This document shows positions 1 through 10,016 of a DNA stretch of 64,000 bases, piece after piece. This DNA is from Monosporascus cannonballus (Eukaryota; Ascomycota; Sordariomycetes; Xylariales), in assembly GCA_004154925.1 (NCBI GenBank), contig QJNS01000709.1:1-64000 (forward strand). The letters are read 5' to 3'. The translations under genes were made by a program, and so were the position numbers. Position 1 is the stretch's first letter. Every line of letters begins with the position of its first letter. Below the pieces are notes generated by a model. That model saw only the letters and a program-made list of their open reading frames with translations. It ran no database searches and had not been told where the DNA came from.

Positions 1-30
1 CCCCCCGCGGAGCGAGAATGATTCCCTTAC

Positions 31-2747
31 CTGGACGCCAGCCACAAATAGGCAGAATGCGCTCTCGATGAGCGCAGCTCCCATGAGCGTACTCACAACG
101 TTGAGACACGAAATGTTCTCTTCTAGCCCTGCCGCAATGCGTCCGATCTCCCGGGCATACGGAGCGGTCATCGGCGCGGCGAGGCCCGCGGCCATCATGG
201 CCACGGGCGGCATGTCGGGATGTGCTCGATGCAGCATGATATACCCCATGTAGTAGTTCATCCAGATCCCTGCGATAGAGTATGTCCTATAATGCGCTGC
301 GGGGCCGAATGGCGTCCCTTTGGCGGGATGGGCATCCCCGTCTAGTGGCTGGAATTCGAGCCCGAAGTAGGTTTGAAAATGTTCAAACGCCTGTACGAGG
401 CTATTCCACTCCCGGTGTGCCTCGGCGGTCAGTATCTCGAGATCCATCTCGTCTGGATCGTTGCTCCGCGGGGAGCTTTCCCGTGGAGGGCTAAAACCTG
501 CCGGCATGGGCACTTTATCGGACGCTGGCATCATGCCTGCAAACATACCGGGCGGCACACCTGATTGGCCTTGTCCGTTCATCTTGACGACTCTCCGCTT
601 CCGTGAGAGGTCTCTAGATGAGAAGTTGGTTAGGCGTGCTAACAGGAGTATCAGATGATCATATGTGCCGTAGCTATACAATCTTTAGTCGATTCTACCT
701 TCGCGTTAGGCCCAGTGCGAACTTACATGGCATCAAGTCGCCCTATTGGTGCTCTCGGCGGACACTGTGTCCAATGTTTGTAATCCATACTGGCACCCGT
801 TAAGAAAGAACAGAACGCGCCGGGAGAGGTGACTTACAACAAGCGAGTACCACCAAGGATACTTTGGTAGACATCCATCTTCGCATACCACCAAAAGAGG
901 TCGGATAGCCTCTCATACGTCTCTATATCCTTAGCTGTGAGCTTTTTCTTCGACCTAGGGAACATGCTAAACTCCTCAGGGAGCATTCCGAATTCATCAT
1001 AGGTGAGATCCTTGCCGGTGATTGCTCTGAGCAGATCCACATTAACTTCGTCCCAGTCCCTGTGCAGGACAGTAGGTTCCTCCTCCTGGTCATTCGGGTC
1101 TGCAAAGCCAGCTTCAAATTCGAACTGTCGTGCCTGGGCGCGTCGCTGTCTCTCCTCCATCTTCATCGCCATTACCGACCTCGTCATTTCGGCTAGTGGG
1201 ATCTCCCGGAATACCCATCGAGCACCAAGCAGATGCTTACTCCATTTCACGTGGTCAGAATTCCATACCTCATAGAAGGCCAAGAGTAGCGTTGCAGCTA
1301 AGTTGGCGGGTTGCGCGCGTCTCGCTGGCCGACCTACGTTTTTAGCTATTCTCCGTAACGCCAAATGATAATGTTTTAGGGATGCTGTCGGCGGAACGCC
1401 TTGTTGTTTAGCAATTTGCAGGCTCCCAAGAGCTAGGATAGCTTGAAGCAGCGCCGGGTGGCTAAAAGATAACACGGGGAATTGATCTGCGAGTGTCAGC
1501 CTGGTGCATTTAGAAAGCGCCGAAACCAACATACACGTCCAAATGTGCTGGCGAGACTTGGGGACTGGTTGGCCCTGAAAGAGCGTACTCGGGTCGACAG
1601 GATGTCGTTCGTATAGTGATATACTAGGCCCGGTGACATTGATGAAGTGCCAAAACACAGACGCGGTTTCTGTATCGTTAAGGGGTGAGCTGGTTGGCGA
1701 CGGCTCATACGCCGCGAGGAAATTATCCGCCGCAAAGAACGAGAAAGTTCTCGCCTGCGTCTCGAATATATTGCTAGGTTGGTCTAACCGCCGCGATACG
1801 ATAAGTCCAACCTCATCCAAAGCGAGATGCGAACCTTGCATTACCGGCACCAAATCGTCGTCCGAGTCAGGAATCGAAGCATCATCGTCGTCGTACATGG
1901 GATATCCGAAATCTTCGAACTGTGCTTGTGAGGATGGGGACTGTTCAGCGTCTGCCCGTGCCTTCCCTCTCTCTTGTTGCGAACCACCCGGCCGCTGTGG
2001 CAACTTGTGAGGGATGACATGGTGGTGGTCCCCCTGGCTGTTGGAAGGGAACTGGTCGAGGTTGATGGGCGGTTCTTGCCTCCATTGGTTCTGCGAAAAC
2101 CCGTCCACCGTTTCCGGTGGAAAGAAGGTGTATCTTGACTGGACTGGCTGGGGCGGGCAGTACAGGTTCGGCTCATAGTTCAAGGGGGGAGAGACCACAG
2201 GCCCGGTCTGGCCCGGGTACACGTGGGTGAACTGAGTCGGCCCGAGAGAATGATACCCGACGGTGGGCGGTTTAGGCGCGATGATTTGCAGGGACTGAGA
2301 GGAAGACTTCTGCTGCGCTGCAGACAATTGCTGTTCCCTGACAAGAGTCTGTGGTGAAGGAGGGGGATAATGGATTGGCCCATAGGGAGCGTTAGCGAAA
2401 GCGCCAAGGGGGTCTTTAAATATGACTCGTTGGTTATATCCTTCGCATTGTCGCTTTGACTTCAAACAATTGTTACACGTCGGCCTCCCCTCGTCACACT
2501 TGATGCGACGCTTTCGACAAGCTTTGATCAACAAGTTAGCTAGCACTCCTCCTGCATACAGTGCATGGCATAGGAAAGGGGAATGGAAGAAAGGTAACGT
2601 ACTGAGGCAACCCGTCTTTGTTCTCTTCCTCACGGCAGTCTTCTTTGGACCCGAGTTGTCGTCTTCATCTCCATCTTGATTTGAGGCTCCTCGCGGTTGG
2701 GACGACTTGGAAGATGGATGTTCAAGTGTTACCTCGGTATCATCCAT
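31..2747 (-). CDS. Zn(II)2Cys6 transcription factor, partial at the window edge
   Basis: Nuclear DNA-binding regulator. Translation starts at 2747. Intron 1 (2602-2522) splits the zinc cluster: the ORF reads KRTKTGC into the intron, and the join restores TGCLTCRKRRIKCDEG followed by CNNCLKSKRQC, giving the six cysteines of a binuclear cluster. Intron 2 (837-614) joins GGTRLL to DLSRKRR. The third exon stays open to 31, where CAG|GTAAGG looks like a donor, so the C-terminus lies outside the window. After a Pro/Gln-rich linker, the region around ANLAATLLLAFYEVWNSDHVKW resembles the Fungal_trans_2 middle domain (PF11951). Target genes cannot be inferred. Upstream lies 3.7 kb without a supported gene. 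The zinc cluster is certain; the family assignment of the middle domain is probable. Confidence 0.93.
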
Positions 2748-5700
2748 CCTACACTTGCTGGCAGTAGCCGAGCGTATTAATTCAGTTTGGGGCGTATTTC
2801 ACTGGCTGGCTTGGCGAAGAATAGCTGGAATCAATAGGAATTCCACATGGCACTGGAAACGCTTAGGCTGGGAGTTGACCGATCAGGGTAGCGTAATGTG
2901 GGAACGAAGACATACCCGCTTGGGGGCGCCGGCTCTTCGCGCTTGGACTTGGTGTAGCTGAAAGTCCGAGGGGGTGGTAGGCGCCACAAGAGATGATTGA
3001 TAGCTGGAGTTCGGCCGAGATGGAAAGAACCAGAAATGGAGGGAGGAGAGACAAGACAGCAATAATAATCTCCGTCGTCGCACACAGTCCGTGGGCCCAA
3101 ACCTCAGTGGCAATAACAGTCCTAGTAGCAGTATCAGTATGGTTCAGTACGTATTAACCTTAAAGGTAGGGAGTGGCAACGTGAATGCAACTACCTCCCT
3201 GCTAAGATATGTATGTAAGTGAAGGCTGATGAGATGGGAAAGGCACGACAGACTGAACGCCCCGAGATAACAATAGTGCTTGGATTTGTATGCCTACGTT
3301 ACTAGTATACAGTTCAGCTCCCAGAAGGCACTTACTGAAACACTGCTGTGTAACCAAGCAGAAATCCAAAATGTTCATTCGGTGTCAACGTTGCTTGGAG
3401 GTAGCCAAACTGATGGCTTGAGCTAGAGCTAGAATCACCCGTAAGCATCTGTGTCGGACAGAGTTCACTTTAGTCAAGCAGGCTACAAGCGGTAGGTAGG
3501 CCAGCAACAATTAGATCACAGGGGACAACGCTAGACAGTTAGCAGGTACGTAGGTGTTACATAGTTCCGACTAAAATTGAAGAGGAGCAGATGGGAAGAC
3601 CTGTTCGGAGTTGAACCGTCCAATACGAAGGAGGTCGACAATGGTAATTGATTCCCCCGCCTTGTCTCTTCGGGGGACCTGGGGCTTGGTGGACAGGTAT
3701 ATGCATGTCCGTATATGCGGAACGCAGTCATTTTCTCCAGCATGCATACGCTATATACATACTACGCAGGTAGGTTATGCATGTTAAAAGCGAAGGAACT
3801 GCGACTTTTCCGCTATATTCCTTGGCGAACCATGGAGCCGGGGGGTCTAGAAGCTCACCTCCTACCTCTCGATGTTGCATTAACCCAGGCGCGGCAAACC
3901 TACGAGGGGATTGTTTAACGTTATGCAGCGGGTGGTGGATGAGCCCAATGGCCGAAAGGGTGGTAAAGAAGAGAGTGTGGCGCATTATGTGGGATCGATA
4001 GCGCCGGCAAGGTTCCTCTGTTACCATGCAGCCCTGTCATAAGTTCAGTAACATGTACCGCAGCTCTAAGCTAGCAAAGACTAGGAACACTACATGGCAA
4101 ATCTTGATAACACACAGGGCAGGAAAACCTATCCACGATGCGTGGACCTACTCCGAGAAGGATCTGATGGACACGACGGTGATGCACAAATATGGTGATA
4201 GAGAAGGCTACGAGATAGCGCTGCTCAATTTGGTAGAGTTGGAATATGAGCACAAGGTTACAACAAACTTGAATTGGGGTCGAGCACGGCATCCAAAGCC
4301 CCCCGAAAAACAGGATACCGCTATCGGATGATGGCCTCGGTTTCTGGATGGTGGACGCTTGACAGGAGTTGTGGCCGCGATGGGCTTATGAGGCGCTGGC
4401 AAGCTCCGCCATCGATTGACTAATGAATGATACGGCCAATGGCAAAAGGGACCTGGCCTAGTTTAGAAGAATGATGGTTCAACGGGACCGACAGATCTGG
4501 GGCTATTATGCCTTGCGCTCAGTCATTCTACGGACTGAATGAGGGTCGGAACCCCCAGGTCCCTCCGAAACAGCCAATCGCCACAAGGCACGCTGCCCTG
4601 TCTGTCTCACAGAAACGCGTATCTGCCTTCAGTTGACGAACTCATCGGGCCGGGGCAAACGTCACCGTATGGTTGGATGAGAGACAACACGACCTCCAAC
4701 ACGGGACCCGGAAACGTACTTAAGCCAGGCTTGATGTACCTTTGGCAACCTGTTACACCAACGAATGATGGGGTATCCGATCTTCCCGTGCCAGGGAACA
4801 GTCCAAGACATCAGCGGGCAGTTGGGACCAAGTAGAGAATAAATAAGGCTTGTGTTTTGTAGCACTTTCTTTTCCGCAGAGTTCTCTGGCAGCCACACTT
4901 CAGTAGAAGATGTCGAAGGAGGCAATCCGAGAAGACCTAGAGCCTCCCGCACTTGTGTCATCGTCTTACTGCGATTGGAAATACGTCGCATGCTTGTCCC
5001 AAAGGGATGGCCGTAAAGACGTACAGTTGAGGCGACTAAACTGCTTTGGCCATTCTTCAAGTTCGAGCGGGAGCCTGAGATACGAGAGATTAACAATGCT
5101 GCCTGGGTCGAAGTTGCAAGGTATCGTCCCACCGAGTTATAAATTCCAGTATCTCATTCGATTAGGGGGTGTACTGATCAAAACTCAGCGAGAGCAGGAG
5201 CCTGAAAAAAAGGATTCGGGTAGGTCTCAAGACGCTGTTTGTATCCGAATGCTCCAATGGCTCGAATCCTGCTCTGCTAAGCTACGGTCCATTACTATTA
5301 CCTGCAAGGAGTTAAATGTGCAATAGTTTCGAATATCATGAAAGCAGAGAGCTCACTGAGTTATATTCGTCGCCTGCCCTGGAGTGACAAGTCTGCTGGG
5401 TGACGTGGGCCTAGCCAACGGGAAGTGGCATGATCTTAGACGTAGTTCCGTGGAGCTAAGTCTAAGAGACGTGCGACTGGGCGGGCATATGGCTTAACTC
5501 CTGCAGAAAGTGTGGCCTCGCTGCCTCGGAATAGCACTTGCCGCCTGACTGCCGGCATGCAAAAGTACCCGCTACCCTGCACTCCAGTCGATGCAGCTAG
5601 GCCGACGGGGTGGTGAGTTCGGGATCGGAGCGAATAAAAGCCATTGTGTTACCAGCATAGCATCAGAGCTCAGGGAGCGTCTCCTCTTACCGTTGACCTG

Positions 5701-6421
5701 CCAGAGGGGCTATTTTATGACCAATCGGAGTTATTGGTGCTTTAAAGCCCATATTCCGTAAAGACCAAACAATTAGTCTACCAGGAATTGCAAAGCAAAA
5801 GAAGCCTTTTAGTAAAGAGGGATCTCCGTATATACTTCTCTGTCATGCATCCTCACTCCTTCGCCACTGATGACGTAGTGTTGCCTATGTTTATGTGTAG
5901 ACCGTTCATCCGAACAGGAAACACCCTTGATTGTCCCTAATGTTTGCTAGCAGTTCATACAACGGTATGCAGAATAGCTTGCATATGTGGAAAGCCTGGA
6001 TCGCTACGCCTAAGCAGAACGTATGGTCGGAATGAAATCAATCTGAATGAACCTGGATGGGCTCCATGAGAATGAAATAGAGGTTGACGGAATATGTCAG
6101 GTTATGGAGTGCCACATCCGATTGGGCTCATTTATATTCATATTGAGAACTACCCCTTTAACTACCTGGGGAGTAGTTCCGAGAACCTATGTGGGTGAGC
6201 TCCCTATTAGGTCGCACAGCCCCATGTGGCTGTGCGAATGGGGCCATAACTCGATAGTGCTGAAGTGGGGCCTGGGACGGACCCTTGAAAGGAAACTTCC
6301 CAAAAAGAGTTGCAGCAAAAAGGAAAGCAGACTTACCAGAAGATATCCAGACCAACATTTCCAGTCACCTCAAAGTCTATCAAACCTTATAATAAGTCGT
6401 GATCAGACGAAACATAGGAAA
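2748..6421. other. gene-free 3.7 kb upstream of the Zn2Cys6 gene
   Basis: I see no supportable gene. Two opposite, overlapping ORFs at 4662-5132 (-) and 4910-5326 (+) are the longest, but neither shows a recognisable domain, clean splice structure or biased composition. The stretch should contain the divergent promoters and leaders of the Zn2Cys6 regulator (-) and RRP8 (+). Confidence 0.6.
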
Positions 6422-8152
6422 ATGTTCGCTGTACCAGGATGGTCGGTCTCTGCCGACAACCTCAAACCGGAGACGGCCAAGGCTTCGGCGCCGGAGCAAC
6501 AGAACGCACCCAGGCTGAAAAAGCGGAAGAGGCCATCGGCGCCGTCCGACGTGACGGCGGGCAACGTCGCGGACCTTTGGGAACAGGTCATAGAGGGGAA
6601 GTCCGGGAAGAAGGCCAAGACCGAGGGCGCCGGGGCGAAGGAACCCAGGAAGAAGCAAGACGATCACGTGAAAAGGAAGTCCGCACGGGATGGTGAGGTG
6701 AAGGACGGCGGCGGCGAAACGGCTCAGAAGGATGGAGAAGGGAACGATGAGCCGCAGCTTTCGCGTAAAGAAAAGAAGAAACGCAATAAAGAGCTGAAAG
6801 CGAAGGCCGAGAGCCAGGATGAAAAGGCGCAAGTTGAAGACGCCAATGAAGCCAGGGACGAGTCCTCTTCCAAGAAGTCAAAGAGGGACAAGAAAAAGCA
6901 GCGTCCGGAGCCTCGAGGCGACGGAGAGGGGCAGGAGCACGGCAACGATGATGACGCGAAGACGCAAGCCGAAAAGGAACCGAGCAAGGCAGCTGCTCCC
7001 CCTGCCGTGAAACTCACCCCCCTGCAGGCCGCAATGAGGGAGAAGCTGATATCAGCCCGATTCCGCCATCTCAACGAGACACTGTACACGCGGCCCTCGG
7101 CCGAGGCGTTCCAGCTATTTCAGGAGTCGCCGGAGATGTTCCAGGAGTACCACGAGGGGTTCCGGCGACAGGTGGAAGTGTGGCCCGAGAACCCGGTGGA
7201 CTCGTACATCGCGGAGGTCCAGACCCGGGGCCGGCAGAGGGGAACGCCGTCGCAATCGCAGCACCAGCACCACCACAAATCGAAGCAGCACCAGCAGCGG
7301 GACGCCGACGTGGCGCCCCTGCCGCGCACGGGCGGGACCTGCACGATCGCGGACCTCGGCTGCGGCGACGCCAAGCTGGCGGCGGCGCTGCGGCCCTCGC
7401 GGCGGCAGCTGCGCGTCGAGGTGCTGAGCTACGACCTGCACGGTGCGGCGCCGCACGTGACGCGGGCCGACATCGCGAACCTGCCGCTCGCCGACGGCGC
7501 CGTCGACGTCGCCGTCTTCTGCCTCGCGCTCATGGGCACCAACTGGCTCGACTTCGTCGAGGAGGCGTACCGCGTGCTGCGCTGGCGCGGCGAGCTCTGG
7601 GTCGCCGAGATCAAGAGCCGGCTTTCCAGTGCCGCCGCCAAGAAGAATAGCGGCGGCGGTGGCGGCGGAGGGAAGAAGGGAGGACCGGTCGTCCACAGCG
7701 TCGGTAACCGGAGGAAGGCGGCGGCTGTGACGGGGAAGAAGGGCGGCAAGGGCAAGAACGCGAACGGCGGCGATGATGACAACGGGGGTGACCACGAGGC
7801 GGACCTCGCGGTCGAGGTGGACGGCGCCGAGGACAGGCGCCAGGAGACGGACGTCTCGGGCTTCGTGGAGGCGCTGCGGCGGCGCGGGTTCGTGCTGCAG
7901 GGCGAGCCGGACCTGCGGAACAGGATGTTCGTCAAGATGCGCTTCGCCAAGGCGGCCTCGGCGACGGTCGGCAAGTGCGCCGTTCCTCCTCCTGCTTCTA
8001 CTTCTACCTCTTCCTCGAGGGAGTCTGGCGGTCCAGGCGGTCGGGGTGGTGGGCCGAGGAGGAGTGCCGTCAAGTTCACCGATGGCGCCGAGGGCCAGGA
8101 GAGGGTGGACGAGAGTAGTATTCTGAAGCCGTGCGTCTACAAGATCCGATAA
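6422..8152 (+). CDS. RRP8: Rrp8, 25S rRNA adenine-N1 methyltransferase
   Basis: Nucleolar SAM-dependent enzyme that, in yeast, makes m1A645 in 25S rRNA and supports early pre-rRNA cleavage. Single exon, 576 aa. The frame is open from 6047, but I start at 6422 because MFAVPGWSVSADNLK looks like a natural N-terminus and the upstream frame is nondescript. Residues 1-200 are Lys/Glu-rich with nuclear-localisation-like KRKRP and KKKRNKE stretches. The Rrp8 fold starts near MREKLISARFRHLNETLYT. SAM motif I is IADLGCGDAK, followed by DIANLPLADGAVDVAVFCLA and ALMGTNW, and it ends with EPDLRNRMFVKMRF. Two low-complexity insertions (Gln/His-rich and Gly/Lys-rich) interrupt the catalytic domain. GC content rises sharply across the catalytic half. 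It is convergent with DDI1. Confidence 0.95.
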   Translation: MFAVPGWSVSADNLKPETAKASAPEQQNAPRLKKRKRPSAPSDVTAGNVADLWEQVIEGKSGKKAKTEGAGAKEPRKKQDDHVKRKSARDGEVKDGGGETAQKDGEGNDEPQLSRKEKKKRNKELKAKAESQDEKAQVEDANEARDESSSKKSKRDKKKQRPEPRGDGEGQEHGNDDDAKTQAEKEPSKAAAPPAVKLTPLQAAMREKLISARFRHLNETLYTRPSAEAFQLFQESPEMFQEYHEGFRRQVEVWPENPVDSYIAEVQTRGRQRGTPSQSQHQHHHKSKQHQQRDADVAPLPRTGGTCTIADLGCGDAKLAAALRPSRRQLRVEVLSYDLHGAAPHVTRADIANLPLADGAVDVAVFCLALMGTNWLDFVEEAYRVLRWRGELWVAEIKSRLSSAAAKKNSGGGGGGGKKGGPVVHSVGNRRKAAAVTGKKGGKGKNANGGDDDNGGDHEADLAVEVDGAEDRRQETDVSGFVEALRRRGFVLQGEPDLRNRMFVKMRFAKAASATVGKCAVPPPASTSTSSSRESGGPGGRGGGPRRSAVKFTDGAEGQERVDESSILKPCVYKIR

Positions 8153-8554
8153 TGGGGCGTTGCTACCTGACTAGCTTGACACTCTACATACATATTCACT
8201 AGATAGCTTGTCGTGGCATGTTCCTGAAAGCTTACAACTTCATTATCTGAAAACGTTATGCTCTGATTTTTTTTTTCTCGCGATGGTGGGGACTATGGAC
8301 CTTGGGCAGCTAACCATAACCTGCTCCCATAGCCACGTAACGTATATCTCCCGGCAATGGCTAAGATGGTGTCTTAACCCACCACAATAGAGGAGGGCGA
8401 GAGTGGTGATAACCTCGAAAATGATAACTCTATCCGCCCAGTCGGCCAGCCCGTCTCATCTATGCAAATCCGGTAATCCGCCATGCCCACCAATTCGCCT
8501 CGAACCCGAACACATTCTCCCCATTGCAAATTCAAATTAATGAGATGGGTGCCG
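8153..8554. other. convergent 3' intergenic region RRP8/DDI1
   Basis: About 400 bp separate the two stop codons. It includes a short T-run near 8268 and should contain both 3' UTRs. I see no gene. Confidence 0.6.
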
Positions 8555-10016
8555 CTAGTTCTGGAATAGGAGGCCGGCGGCATATTCGACATTGCCACCG
8601 GTAGCCTCCAAAGCATTGATAGCGGCTTGCCGACTGAAACCTAAACCCATAAGAGTGCTGATGTCGTTCTCCGGGAAGGATTGTCGTGGTTGAGCCTGTG
8701 GTTGAGGCTGAGCCCGGGCTGGGAGGCCGGAAGCGGCGGGTCGCGGCGGCGCCGCTGCGGAAGACGGGGCAGCCTGGGGAGGCGCAGAAGCGGCTGCCGG
8801 CGGAGCTGAAGGAGCAGTGACAGCCCCCGAACGGGCGCCAATAGTCGTTCCACCCGGCCCCTGAACAGTGGGCTCCTGGTTAACGGCGTCTTCGGTTTCC
8901 TTGGGGATGTCCGACTCTCCAAGAAATTCGACCTCCTCGCCCTGGATGATGAGCTTATTCCGCGCAAGGTCGATCGTGGCCTGGTGTCCCTTCAGGATGT
9001 CCAAGCCGAGTAGGAGATCAACCGACTTCCCCTCCATGACCGTGAAGGCGGCCGGCAGATGGTTGCTGCCGATTTGCAGCATCGTATAATGAACACGGCC
9101 GATGATGTTCGCCGTTCCGACCCCGCGAGCAACGCCGGCAAACCGTCTGTCTACAAGATGCATAATATTGCACGCCTCTGCGCAGGAAGGTGACATGATG
9201 GTGGCCTGGGCGCCGGAATCGACCAAGGCCTTGACTTTCACGCCGTTGACCTTAACATCGCAATACAGCAGGTGCACACGGCCGAAGGCTACGTGAACGC
9301 TATTAGCCTTAACAGCACGGGGGTAGCATCGGGCGGGGTTACCTACACTCCGGGTTATATTCCATGGCATTCTGCAGGTTCTCCATGACGCCCTGCTGGC
9401 GGATCATCTCCTCAATCCTAGCTTGGGCCTCCGGGTTGAACTCGTCATTGTTGAGCGCCTCTATCTCCCGCATGCGCGCTCGCCGGGCCTCCTCTTGCCG
9501 ATCCGCGGTGGAACGGAAAATCTGGGCGAACTGTTGCGGGTTGTCGATGGCAGCGGCCAGCTGGGGATTCACCCGCTCAGCCTCGCTTCTCAGGCGGGGG
9601 TCGGCCAGGATCTGTAAACGTATGACCTCGGGATCCTGCGACATGGCGTTGGCGGCGGGCGCTCTGGGAGGTTGTGGCTGTTCCCGGGCGGCAGGAGGGA
9701 TCCCGGTAGAACCCTGCATATCTCGGATATGGAGGGCCAGCATGTCACCGTCGGTTATCGAGAGCTCTTGAAGGGTTTTGGAGTCGTCGGTAACGAGCCG
9801 ACCGTTGTGGTAGAGGTGTTGCGACGAGGCGGGAAAGCCTTCGGCCTCGATGGAACTGCGCAAAGCTCCGAGCGTCATGTCTGGGAAGACCTCAAGATTG
9901 ACAAGACGGAGGTCTTGTTCCTCGACCTCGGGGTTGTTCACGCTCAGGGTGATGCGCCTACGGAATTGTAAGTCATACAAGCCGCCTCAATCCCGCTTAC
10001 CCAAGCTTACCTACAT
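8555..10016 (-). CDS. DDI1: Ddi1, ubiquitin-shuttle protein with retroviral-type aspartyl protease fold
   Basis: Cytosolic proteasome shuttle and protease that acts on highly ubiquitinated substrates. The predicted protein is 448 aa from three exons. Intron 1 (10014-9958) splits the start codon as AT|G, giving MRITLSVNNPE, the usual Ddi1 start; a CTTAC branch site lies before CCGTAG. Intron 2 (9346-9289) restores NPESFGRVHLLY. Domains in order are an N-terminal ubiquitin-like domain (about 1-75), the helical region before the protease, an RVP domain with catalytic VDSGAQATIM and LLLGLDIL, a Pro/Ala-rich linker, and a C-terminal UBA beginning DISTLMGLGFSRQAA. An alternative start at 9980 (MYDLQFRRR) would need no first intron, but lacks similarity to the family N-terminus. 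Family assignment is very secure; the split start is probable. Confidence 0.94.

Noticed and set aside
4662..5326. Overlapping ORFs of 156 aa (-) and 138 aa (+)
   Set aside because: No recognisable domain, no splice-supported extension and ordinary composition; lengths of this size are expected by chance.
7115..7795. 226-aa minus-strand ORF
   Set aside because: Shadow of the GC-rich RRP8 catalytic region; Arg/Val/Leu low-complexity product.
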